Shown here one piece after another: positions 1 to 7,398 of a stretch of 56,731 nucleotides of DNA (positions are counted from its first letter, which is position 1; each line of letters opens with the position of its first letter). The translations under genes were made by a program, and so were the position numbers. A model generated the notes under the pieces. The model did no database searches, was not told the origin of the DNA, and saw only the letters and a list, made by a program, of their open reading frames with translations. This stretch comes from Crenobacter intestini (GTDB lineage: Bacteria > Pseudomonadota > Gammaproteobacteria > Burkholderiales > Chromobacteriaceae). Location: positions 1 through 56,731 of the forward strand of contig NZ_STGJ01000021.1 of NCBI RefSeq assembly GCF_004919095.1, in the 5' to 3' direction.

Positions 1-29
1 AAGCACTCACACCTATCGGTTGTTCGTTC

Positions 30-41
30 TGTTAAAGAGCA
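30..41 (-). promoter_or_regulatory. boxA antitermination site of an rRNA operon leader
   Basis: Read on the minus strand this is TGCTCTTTAACA, the classical boxA of bacterial rRNA leaders, which recruits the NusB-S10 antitermination complex. The bases between it and the window edge (1-29) continue as a typical betaproteobacterial 16S leader containing GATAGGTGTGAGTG. The 16S gene itself would lie to the left, outside the window. Confidence 0.8.
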
Positions 42-80
42 GTGACGTTTCGCGTTGTGTGCGCTGCGTCGAGGTGGCGA

Positions 81-109
81 ACTATACGTTTGCGGCCCGA
101 CGCCGTCAA
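81..109 (-). promoter_or_regulatory. rRNA operon P1-type promoter
   Basis: On the minus strand there is a -35 box TTGACG (104-109), a 17-bp spacer, and a -10 box TATAGT (81-86). The boxA leader follows about 40 bp downstream. Near-consensus hexamers with ideal spacing in front of a boxA fit an rRNA P1 promoter. An A/T-rich stretch at about 120-175 could hold UP-element or Fis sites, but this is inference. Confidence 0.75.
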
Positions 110-177
110 CACCTTCCTGCGCGAAAAACGGCAGAAATCAGTCATCCCCTTGATTAGAATCACAAAAAATTTCAACC

Positions 178-206
178 TTCGCCCAGGGTAGCGCTTGCCG
201 GATAAT
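178..206 (+). promoter_or_regulatory. candidate promoter for the 5'-nucleotidase gene
   Basis: A -10 like GATAAT (201-206) lies 17 bp after a weak -35 TTCGCC (178-183). The -10 sits inside a small inverted repeat, GCTTGC (193-198) and GCAAGC (208-213), which could act as an operator. The -35 match is poor. Confidence 0.35.
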
Positions 207-232
207 CGCAAGCCTGTTCACAGGAGACCACC

Positions 233-892
233 TTGCCCCACCCGACCTGGATTTTCGACCTCGACAATACCCTGCACGACGCCGACCACGGCATCTTCCC
301 GCACATCAACGCGCTGATGACCCGTTACATCATGGACAAGTTGGCAGTGAATGAGGAGGCCGCGCACGCGCTGCGCGAACGCTACTGGCAGCAATACGGC
401 GCGACGCTGCGCGGGCTGGTCGAACACCACGCCATCGACCCGCACGACTTCCTGCGCGAGACCCACCCGACCGAGACGTTCCGCCCCATGCTGCGCTGGG
501 AACCGGACCTCGACAGCGTGCTGCGCGCGCTGCCCGGCCGCAAGATCCTGCTCTCGAACGGGCCGCAGCATTACGTGGAAGACCTGCTGCGCGCGATGGG
601 CGTCCACCAGCACTTTTGCGCGCACTACGGCGTCGAGCGGCTGGACTTCACCCCAAAGCCGGCCGCGTCGGCCTTCCGCCGCGTGCTGGTCGACCACAAC
701 CTGAACGCGCACCACTGCGTGATGGTCGAGGACAGCCTGGACAACCTGAAGACGGCCAAGGCGCTGGGCATGAAGACCGTCTGGCTCAGCCGCAAGCCGC
801 AGCGCCCCGACTACGTCGACGCGCGCATCAGCCGCATCAGCGAGCTGTCACGCCTTGCGCTGGCTGGCGGACTGCCACAGCAAGCCCAATAG
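233..892 (+). CDS. Pyrimidine 5'-nucleotidase, HAD superfamily
   Basis: A 219-residue cytosolic HAD phosphatase predicted to dephosphorylate pyrimidine nucleoside 5'-monophosphates. Motif I is FDLDNT at residues 8-13, with D9 as nucleophile and D11 as acid/base. Motif II is LLSNG near residue 108, the motif III lysine is about K142 (FTPKP), and motif IV is VMVEDSLDN at about 163-171. The length and the helical cap after motif I fit the single-domain pyrimidine 5'-nucleotidase (SDT1/YjjG-like) subgroup. The start is a TTG with a good upstream AGGAG (222-226). The 3' end overlaps the convergent VanZ-like gene by 45 bp. Substrate is inferred from family membership. Confidence 0.85.
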   Translation: MPHPTWIFDLDNTLHDADHGIFPHINALMTRYIMDKLAVNEEAAHALRERYWQQYGATLRGLVEHHAIDPHDFLRETHPTETFRPMLRWEPDLDSVLRALPGRKILLSNGPQHYVEDLLRAMGVHQHFCAHYGVERLDFTPKPAASAFRRVLVDHNLNAHHCVMVEDSLDNLKTAKALGMKTVWLSRKPQRPDYVDARISRISELSRLALAGGLPQQAQ

Positions 893-1924
893 CGTCGCCA
901 GCGCCGCGTACGGCCACAACTGCGACAGGAAGGCGATCAGCGCGTTCATATTGGCCAGGTGGCCGTAATGCCAGCGGAACAGCGAGAGCATTTCCTCGTC
1001 CGAACGGGTCAGCGGCCACATCGCGGCGAGCACCCGGGTGCCGGCCAGCGCCAGCAGGGCGACCACCGCCTGCACCAGCGGCGGGAAGCGGGTGAACAGC
1101 CACACCAGCAGGAAACCAGCCGACAAGCCGGTCATCACGTTGAAGCTGATCCACTCGAACAGCGCCATCGGCTTGAGCAGCGCGCCCGCAGTCATCATCT
1201 TCAGCAGCCACGGCAGCAACATCACCAGCATGACCGCGCGCGCGTAGTAGCGCCGGTCCGCCAGGAAAGCGGTGACAAACAGCAGCACGGCGAGCAGGTG
1301 CAGCATCACGCTGCCGGCCTCGACCAGCAGCAGGAACAGCATCGGGTTTTCCAGCGGCGACACGAAGGGCTGCGGCAGGCCCAGCGGGCGCACCACCACG
1401 CCGAACAGCGGCACCGACGGGTCAAGCTGGGTGACGAACCACAGCGCGATCAGCACCACCGCGTAGTCGGCTGCCGTTTCACTGCGGAAATAGCGCTGGC
1501 GGGCCCGCCAGATGCGGTGCCATAGCCGGCGAAACAGCGGGCTGACCGCCAGCGTCGCGCCCAGCGCACCGCCGGCGGCGTTGTACAGCATGTCGAGGTT
1601 GGACGACACGCGGCTGGGCAAAAATTGCTGGCCGAATTCGACCAGCAGGCTGGCCAGCCCGCACAGCAGCACGGCGAGCAGCCAGCCCATGATGCGCGGC
1701 CGGCAGGTCAGTGCCAGCGCGAAGCCCAAGGGCAGGTAGACGATGAAATTGACCGCGTTATCAAAAACGCGGAAGTAGTAAGGCAGCGGGTAGCCGAGGA
1801 ACTCGAACAGCGGCCGGCCGCTATAGGCCCAGCCGGTAAACGGGTAGAAGCTGGTGAAGACGATCACCACGAAGGTGATCAGGGCCGTGTAATGGGCCAC
1901 ATGGGAACGCGCAGCGTTGACCAC
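848..1924 (-). CDS. VanZ-like family integral membrane protein
   Basis: A 358-residue, strongly hydrophobic protein with about nine predicted membrane segments. The N-terminal third matches the VanZ-like domain: paired helices around residues 50-125 with the conserved VEFGQ segment near residue 96 and a following N-x-x-G-x-x-G helix. VanZ relatives are linked to teicoplanin resistance or carbohydrate/envelope functions, but the biochemical role of the family is unsettled and none is claimed here. The C-terminal part adds membrane helices beyond the core domain. The assigned start is GTG with only a weak ribosome-binding site, so the N-terminus is uncertain. Confidence 0.75.
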   Translation of the reverse strand: MVNAARSHVAHYTALITFVVIVFTSFYPFTGWAYSGRPLFEFLGYPLPYYFRVFDNAVNFIVYLPLGFALALTCRPRIMGWLLAVLLCGLASLLVEFGQQFLPSRVSSNLDMLYNAAGGALGATLAVSPLFRRLWHRIWRARQRYFRSETAADYAVVLIALWFVTQLDPSVPLFGVVVRPLGLPQPFVSPLENPMLFLLLVEAGSVMLHLLAVLLFVTAFLADRRYYARAVMLVMLLPWLLKMMTAGALLKPMALFEWISFNVMTGLSAGFLLVWLFTRFPPLVQAVVALLALAGTRVLAAMWPLTRSDEEMLSLFRWHYGHLANMNALIAFLSQLWPYAALATLLGLLWQSASQRKA

Positions 1925-2012
1925 GGCATTGGAGCGACAGGTTATTAACCGCTAGAGCATACGGCGGCGCCCGCCGGCGGGCAAGCACCCTACCCCACCG
2001 GCGGCACACATG

Positions 2013-2036
2013 AAAAGGGCAGGCCCAAGCCTGCCC
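2013..2036 (-). terminator. Rho-independent terminator after the polyamine transporter operon
   Basis: On the minus strand the stem GGGCAGGC (loop TTGG) GCCTGCCC is followed by TTTT. It lies about 20 bp beyond the permease stop codon. Confidence 0.7.
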
Positions 2037-2055
2037 CGATCCCGGTGATGCGCGT

Positions 2056-2853
2056 TCAGTCGTTCGCGCGCAAGGCGCCGGGCGAGACGCGCGACGCGAT
2101 CACGATCAGCACCAGCGTCAGCAGCATCAGCAGGCTGGACACCGCGTTTACTTCCGGCGTCACCGCGATCTTGATCATCGAATAGATCTCCAAGGGCAGC
2201 GTCGACGCGCCGGCACCGGCGGTGAAGAAGGTGATCACGAAGTCGTCGATCGACAGCGTGAACGCCATCAGGGCGCCGGCGATGATGCCCGGGCGGATCA
2301 CCGGCAGCGTCACCAGCCGGAACGCCTGAAAAGGCGTCGCGCCCAAGTCGCGCGCGGCCTCGACCAGGCTCTCGTCCATTCCCTGCATGCGCGCCTTGAC
2401 CACGATGGCGACGAAGCCGATGCAGAACGCGACGTGCGAGAGCAGGATAGTGAACAGCCCAAGCTCGAGGATGCCGAGGACCTGGTTGACCAGCACGAAG
2501 AAGATCACCAGGCTGACCCCGGTCAAAAGCTCGGGAATCGCGATCGGCGTGAGCACCAGGAAGCTCAGGAACGGCACCTTGTGCTTGTGCAGCGCCATGC
2601 CGGCCAGCGTGCCCAGCACCGTCGACAAAAAGCTCGCCGATAGCGCGATCAGCAGCGAGTTGCCCGCCGCGGTCAGCATCTTCTCGTTGGCGAACAGCTG
2701 GCTGTACCAGCGCGTGGTGAAGCCCACCCACTCCGCGTTGAGCTTGGAGTCGTTGAACGAGAACACCACCACGATCACCAGCGGCAGATAGAGGAACAGA
2801 TAGGTCACCCAGGCCGATACCTTCAGCCAGGCGGACTGTTTGGCCTTAGCCAC
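2056..2853 (-). CDS. potC: Polyamine ABC transporter permease (PotC/PotI type)
   Basis: A 265-residue inner-membrane permease with about six membrane segments and the binding-protein-dependent transport signature (EAARDLGATPFQAF, near residues 158-171) that docks on the ATPase. It closely resembles PotC/PotI, which form half of the channel for spermidine/putrescine uptake. The start is a GTG with a strong AGGGGG upstream, and the gene overlaps the preceding permease gene by 8 bp, so translation is probably coupled. It is the last gene of the three-gene operon and is followed by a terminator. Exact substrate cannot be read from the sequence. Confidence 0.85.
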   Translation of the reverse strand: MAKAKQSAWLKVSAWVTYLFLYLPLVIVVVFSFNDSKLNAEWVGFTTRWYSQLFANEKMLTAAGNSLLIALSASFLSTVLGTLAGMALHKHKVPFLSFLVLTPIAIPELLTGVSLVIFFVLVNQVLGILELGLFTILLSHVAFCIGFVAIVVKARMQGMDESLVEAARDLGATPFQAFRLVTLPVIRPGIIAGALMAFTLSIDDFVITFFTAGAGASTLPLEIYSMIKIAVTPEVNAVSSLLMLLTLVLIVIASRVSPGALRAND

Positions 2854-3733
2854 GCTTCACCCCCTTGCGCGCGATCAGCGCGCCCAGCATTGCAATCGCC
2901 AGCACCCCCGCCGTCAGCATGATCGACAGCACCGCGCCGAACGGCCAGTCGCGGGTGTCGAGGATCTGCTGCTTGATCAGGTTGCCGATCATGATCGAGT
3001 CGGTCCCGCCCAGGATGTCCGGGATCGCGAACATGCCGAGCGCCGGGATGAACACCAGCGCCGAGCCGGCAAACACGCCGGGCAGGCTCAGGGGCCAGGT
3101 GATCTTCCAGAAGCGCTGCCACGCGTTGGCGCCCAGGTCCTGCGCGGCCGACAACAGCGACAGGTCGTGCTTCTCCAGGTTGGCGTACAGCGGCAGCACC
3201 ATGAACGGCAGGTGTACGTAGACCATGCCGACGATCACCGCGAACGGCGTGAACAAGAGTTGCACCGGTTCAAAGCCCAGGCCGGTCCACACCCAGTTGA
3301 CGGCGCGGGTGAACGCCGACTGCGGGCCGAGGATGATCATCCACGCGTAGATGCGGATCAGGAAATTCGACCAGAACGGCAGGATCACCAACAGCAGCAA
3401 GAGGTCACGGTACTTCTTCGCCGAGCGCGCGATCAGCCACGACAGCGGGTACGCCATCACCAGGCAGATCAGCGTGGTCAGCACCGCGTACCACGCGGAC
3501 TTGGCGAACAGCTCGAAATAGATCGGCTCCTCGACAAGGCGCGTGAAGTTCTCCAGCGTCAGGTCCCAGACGAGCTTGCCTTCCTCGTAGTAATACATCG
3601 GCGCGAGGCCGCCGTAGTCGCCCGGGAAGCGGAACGCCGCGACGAACATGATCCCGGTCGGGATCAGGAAAAACAGCACCAGGTAGAGTAGCGGCGGCCA
3701 CGACAGCAGCCATTTGCCCAGACGGTTCTTCAT
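2846..3733 (-). CDS. potB: Polyamine ABC transporter permease (PotB/PotH type)
   Basis: A 295-residue permease with about six membrane helices and the EAA-loop signature (SAAQDLGANAWQRF) near residues 196-209. The segment LLLVILPFWSNFLIRIYAW is characteristic of PotB/PotH. It would pair with the downstream PotC-like permease as the heterodimeric channel in the inner membrane. It starts 5 bp after the ATPase stop codon, consistent with one operon. PotH is the closer E. coli resemblance by eye; the PotB and PotH families are hard to separate without alignment. Confidence 0.85.
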   Translation of the reverse strand: MKNRLGKWLLSWPPLLYLVLFFLIPTGIMFVAAFRFPGDYGGLAPMYYYEEGKLVWDLTLENFTRLVEEPIYFELFAKSAWYAVLTTLICLVMAYPLSWLIARSAKKYRDLLLLLVILPFWSNFLIRIYAWMIILGPQSAFTRAVNWVWTGLGFEPVQLLFTPFAVIVGMVYVHLPFMVLPLYANLEKHDLSLLSAAQDLGANAWQRFWKITWPLSLPGVFAGSALVFIPALGMFAIPDILGGTDSIMIGNLIKQQILDTRDWPFGAVLSIMLTAGVLAIAMLGALIARKGVKRG

Positions 3734-3738
3734 CGCGC

Positions 3739-4824
3739 TTACTCGGTCAGGAAGCTGCCGGCGTCAAAACGCCAGGCGATCTCGACGATGTCGCCGTCGT
3801 CGAAGAACTTGGCGACGCCGGGGATGTTGTTGGGCAGCATCGCCTCGATCAGCACGCCGTCGGCGACCTCGACGATGTAGATCGTCACGTCGCCCAGGTA
3901 CAGGCAGTCGTGGATGCGTCCCTTGAAGTAGGCCTCATCCGGCAGGTCCGGCAATTCCTTGTCGAGCTTGATCTTCTCCGGACGCAGGGCGAGCCAGCCT
4001 TGCTGGCCGGCAGCCACGCCCGGCACCGCGAGCGCGCGCACTTCGCCGCAGCCCTTGATGTCGACCGTCATCGTCTCGCCGTCGAGGGCACGCACCGTCC
4101 CCTCCAGCACGTTGCACTGGCCGATGAAGTCGGCGACGAAACGGTTCTTCGGGTTGCCGTAGATGTTCTCGGGGATGTCGAGCTGCTCGACCTGGCCGTG
4201 GCTCATCACCGCGATGCGGTGGCTGAGCGCCAGCGCCTCGCCCTGGTCGTGGGTGACGTAGACGAAGGTGATGCCGACTTCCTTCTGCAGCTTGATCAGC
4301 TCTAGCTGCATCTCCTCGCGCAGCTTGGCGTCGAGCGCGGACAGCGGCTCGTCGAGCAGCAACAGGCGCGGACGGTCGACCAGCGCGCGCGCGATCGCGA
4401 CACGCTGGCGCTGGCCGCCCGACATCTCATGCGGGAAGCGCTTGCCGAATTCGGTGAGGCGCACGTCCTCCAGCAGCTCGTCGACCTGCGCGTCCAGCCT
4501 GTCCTTGGCCCAACCGGCCATCTTCAACGGGAACGCGATGTTTTCGCGCACCGTCATGTGCGGGAACAAGGCATAGTTCTGGAATACCGTGTGCACCGGA
4601 CGCTTCTCCGGCGGCACCCGCGACATGTCCTGCCCGTCGAGCAGGATCTGCCCGGCGTCCGGCTGCTCGAAACCCGCCAGCATGCGCAGCAAGGTGGTCT
4701 TGCCGCAGCCGGAAGGGCCCAGCAGGGTGAAGAACTCGCCTGCCTCGACCGACAGGCTCACGTCGTTGACAGCCGTGAAGTCATCGAACTGTTTTACGAC
4801 GTTGCGGATTTCAAGGAGCGCCAT
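3739..4824 (-). CDS. potA: Polyamine ABC transporter ATP-binding protein (PotA/PotG type)
   Basis: A 361-residue ATPase of the spermidine/putrescine importer class. Visible motifs are Walker [10 protein letters not shown] (about residues 35-43), the Q-loop [11 protein letters not shown], the ABC signature [15 protein letters not shown], Walker [13 protein letters not shown] and the H-loop THDQ. A C-terminal TOBE domain follows from about residue 280. The start was placed at the ATG of MALLEIRN rather than 27 codons upstream, because homologues begin here and the upstream residues look non-coding. No periplasmic binding protein (PotD/PotF) gene is adjacent. The 256-bp upstream gap holds a possible -10 (TACAAT at 4854-4859, minus strand) but no clear -35. 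Confidence 0.88.
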   Translation of the reverse strand: MALLEIRNVVKQFDDFTAVNDVSLSVEAGEFFTLLGPSGCGKTTLLRMLAGFEQPDAGQILLDGQDMSRVPPEKRPVHTVFQNYALFPHMTVRENIAFPLKMAGWAKDRLDAQVDELLEDVRLTEFGKRFPHEMSGGQRQRVAIARALVDRPRLLLLDEPLSALDAKLREEMQLELIKLQKEVGITFVYVTHDQGEALALSHRIAVMSHGQVEQLDIPENIYGNPKNRFVADFIGQCNVLEGTVRALDGETMTVDIKGCGEVRALAVPGVAAGQQGWLALRPEKIKLDKELPDLPDEAYFKGRIHDCLYLGDVTIYIVEVADGVLIEAMLPNNIPGVAKFFDDGDIVEIAWRFDAGSFLTE

Positions 4825-5039
4825 CTTTGGTCCCCGCCCATAAAAAGGGCGCAATTGTAGCAAAAATCCCCCCGGGGGGAAGCCGGGAATGCCCTGCAAA
4901 TTCAAGGCCTCAGCGCATCTTGCTGATCCGCCTCAAATGCGGATCGCGCAAAGCGGGCACACAGTACCTTTTACCGACTGCCCGCGCGGAAGGCTTATCA
5001 ACGGTGTAGCGCCGGCGATGCAGCACCGCCACACAATGC

Positions 5040-5062
5040 AAAAAGGCGCCCGCAGGCGCCTT
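5040..5062 (-). terminator. Rho-independent terminator after ompW
   Basis: Minus-strand stem GGCGCC (loop TGCG) GGCGCC followed by TTTTT, about 20 bp after the ompW stop codon. Confidence 0.8.
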
Positions 5063-5080
5063 GGATCGGAAGGAACAGGA

Positions 5081-5716
5081 TCAGAACTTGGTGCCGATAC
5101 CGACGCCGAATACCCACGGGTTGATCTTCAGCTCGCCTACCTTGGCACCACCGAGGGCGTCAGCCGTCACATCTGTTTTGATCCAGATCTTCTTGACGTC
5201 GATGTTGATGAAGTAGTCCTTGTTGATCGCGTAGTCGGCACCAACCTGCAGCGCGCCGCCCCAGCTGTTCTTGTCAACGCTCAGATCGGTAGGCAGGCCC
5301 AAGCCCTGCGCACCAATGCCCACATCGTAGATGCGGGTGTAGTTGATACCGGCGCCGACGTACGGACGGAAGGCCGCTTCCGGCGCAAAGTGGTACTGCA
5401 GGGTCACGGTCGGCGGCAGAACAGAGACTTTACCCAGCGAAGCAGACTTACCACCCACCGAAGCGGTCACTTCATGACGAGCGGTTCCCAGAATTAGTTC
5501 TGCACCGATGTTGTTAGTAATCATGTAGGTGAAGTCGAGCTCTGGAGCCCACTGATCTTTCACATCAACATTCAAACCTTTCACGGCCCCACTGTTGTTC
5601 CAAGTCACATCCGGATTGATGTTGATCACACGGAAGCGGGCCAGGATGTCACCCTGGGCGGCGAAGGCGGGTGCGGCCAGGGCGGCGGCGATTGCAGCGA
5701 TTGCGAGCTTCTTCAT
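5081..5716 (-). CDS. ompW: OmpW family outer membrane protein
   Basis: A 211-residue protein with a clear Sec signal peptide (about residues 1-19, cleavage after APAFA). The mature part is an eight-stranded beta-barrel of the OmpW family. Family marks include the ARFRVININP start of the mature chain and a C-terminal strand ending in phenylalanine (GVGIGTKF), as required for Bam-mediated insertion. OmpW proteins form narrow channels for small hydrophobic molecules and are often induced under low oxygen. The gene is transcribed divergently from ubiD and is followed by a good terminator. A candidate FNR-type promoter lies upstream. Confidence 0.88.
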   Translation of the reverse strand: MKKLAIAAIAAALAAPAFAAQGDILARFRVININPDVTWNNSGAVKGLNVDVKDQWAPELDFTYMITNNIGAELILGTARHEVTASVGGKSASLGKVSVLPPTVTLQYHFAPEAAFRPYVGAGINYTRIYDVGIGAQGLGLPTDLSVDKNSWGGALQVGADYAINKDYFINIDVKKIWIKTDVTADALGGAKVGELKINPWVFGVGIGTKF

Positions 5717-5806
5717 TGTTGTTCTCCTGAACGGTGAGGTTTTTGCGTTTAGAATCCATGGTCAAGACGCGCGGCTCAAAAATTCCATACGCGTATCAAT
5801 GGCGGA

Positions 5807-5848
5807 AAATTAGCAAAGCCTCCGGCGCGAAACCTTGAGCCAGATCAT
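5807..5848 (-). promoter_or_regulatory. Candidate FNR/ANR-dependent promoter of ompW
   Basis: TTGAGCCAGATCAT (5835-5848) matches the FNR half-site pattern TTGAT-N4-ATCAA at eight of ten positions. A minus-strand -10-like TAATTT (5807-5812) lies such that a start near 5800 would put the site centre at about -41.5, the class II activator position. It is read from sequence alone. The site also lies 16 bp upstream of ubiD. Confidence 0.4.
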
Positions 5849-5863
5849 GAAAAGAACATAAAT

Positions 5864-7345
5864 ATGAAAAAAACATACCGCGACCTGCGCGAATTCATCG
5901 CACAACTGGAAGCCGACGGCGAGCTCAAGCGGATCACCCGCCCGGTGTCACCGCATCTGGAAATGACCGAGATCGGCGACCGCGTGTTGCGCGCGGGCGG
6001 CCCCGCCCTGCTCTTCGAGCGCCCCGAGCGTGACGGCGTGCGCTACACCTACCCGGTGCTCGCCAACCTGTTCGGCACGCCCGAGCGTGTCGCGCGCGGC
6101 ATGGGCGCGGACAGCGTCGACAAGCTGCGCGAGATCGGCGCAACGCTCGCCTACCTGAAGGAGCCCGAGCCGCCGAAGGGGTTGCGCGACGCGTGGGACA
6201 AGTTGCCGCTGTTAAAACAGGTGCTGTCGATGGCGCCGAAGGAAGTCAGCAAGGCGCCGTGCCAGCAAATCGTGTGGGAAGGCAGCGAGGTCGACCTCGA
6301 GCAGTTGCCGATCCAGCACTGCTGGCCGGGCGACGTCGCGCCCCTGATCACCTGGGGTCTGACCGTCACCCGCGGCCCCAACAAGAAGCGGCAGAACCTC
6401 GGCATCTACCGCCAGCAGGTGATCGGCAAGAACCGCGTGATCATGCGCTGGCTCGCGCACCGCGGCGGCGCGCTCGACTACCGCGAATTCTGCGCGCGAA
6501 ATCCGGGCACCCCCTACCCGGTCGCGGTGGTGCTCGGTTGCGACCCGGCGACCATCCTGGGCGCGGTCACCCCGGTACCCGACACCCTGTCCGAATACCA
6601 GTTCGCCGGCCTGCTGCGCGGCGCGCGCACCGAACTGGCCCGCTGCATCGGCTCCGACCTGCAGGTGCCGGCGCGCGCCGAGATCGTGCTCGAAGGCCAT
6701 ATCCACCCGGACGACACCGCGCTGGAAGGCCCGTACGGCGACCATACCGGTTACTACAACGAGCAGGACCGCTTCCCGGTGCTCACCGTCGACCGCATCA
6801 CCATGCGCGAGAACGCGATTTACCACAGCACCTACACCGGCAAGCCGCCGGACGAGCCGGCCATCCTCGGCGTCGCGCTGAACGAAGTGTTCGTGCCCAT
6901 CCTGCAAAAGCAGTTTCCGGAGATCACCGACTTCTACCTGCCGCCCGAGGGCTGCAGCTACCGGATGGCGGTGGTCAGCATCAACAAGCAGTACCCGGGG
7001 CACGCCAAGCGGGTGATGATGGGGGTGTGGTCCTTCCTTCGGCAGTTCATGTACACCAAGTTCATCGTGGTGGTCGACGACGACGTCGACACTCGCTCGT
7101 GGCAGGAAGTGATCTGGGCGATCACTACCCGCATGGACCCGGTACGCGACACGGTGCTGATCGAGAACACCCCGATCGACTACCTCGACTTCGCCAGCCC
7201 GGTATCGGGCTTGGGCGGCAAGATGGGGCTCGATGCGACCAACAAGTGGCCGGGCGAAACCACGCGCGAATGGGGCACGCCCATCGTGATGGACGCCGCG
7301 ACCCGCGCCCGGGTTGACGCGATGTGGAATGAGCTGGGGCTGTAA
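5864..7345 (+). CDS. ubiD: UbiD family decarboxylase (4-hydroxy-3-polyprenylbenzoate decarboxylase)
   Basis: A 493-residue, full-length UbiD. It decarboxylates 4-hydroxy-3-polyprenylbenzoate in ubiquinone biosynthesis using prenylated FMN made by UbiX. The N-terminal [20 protein letters not shown] segment and the central [11 protein letters not shown] and C-terminal [11 protein letters not shown] segments are characteristic of the UbiD family. The upstream ribosome-binding site is weak, but the start matches the family. No ubiX is nearby in this window. The gene stands alone, ending at a strong bidirectional hairpin shared with the convergent lipoprotein gene. Confidence 0.93.
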   Translation: MKKTYRDLREFIAQLEADGELKRITRPVSPHLEMTEIGDRVLRAGGPALLFERPERDGVRYTYPVLANLFGTPERVARGMGADSVDKLREIGATLAYLKEPEPPKGLRDAWDKLPLLKQVLSMAPKEVSKAPCQQIVWEGSEVDLEQLPIQHCWPGDVAPLITWGLTVTRGPNKKRQNLGIYRQQVIGKNRVIMRWLAHRGGALDYREFCARNPGTPYPVAVVLGCDPATILGAVTPVPDTLSEYQFAGLLRGARTELARCIGSDLQVPARAEIVLEGHIHPDDTALEGPYGDHTGYYNEQDRFPVLTVDRITMRENAIYHSTYTGKPPDEPAILGVALNEVFVPILQKQFPEITDFYLPPEGCSYRMAVVSINKQYPGHAKRVMMGVWSFLRQFMYTKFIVVVDDDVDTRSWQEVIWAITTRMDPVRDTVLIENTPIDYLDFASPVSGLGGKMGLDATNKWPGETTREWGTPIVMDAATRARVDAMWNELGL

Positions 7346-7359
7346 GTGGGTACATCAGG

Positions 7360-7387
7360 AAGAAGGGAGGCCAAGGCCTCCCTTCTT
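7360..7387. terminator. Bidirectional terminator hairpin between convergent genes
   Basis: A perfect 13-bp inverted repeat, AAGAAGGGAGGCC / GGCCTCCCTTCTT, with a 2-base centre. It lies between the stop codons of ubiD and the convergent M30-like gene. The flanking T tracts are short and interrupted. Confidence 0.7.
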
Positions 7388-7398
7388 ACGTTCTGCAC

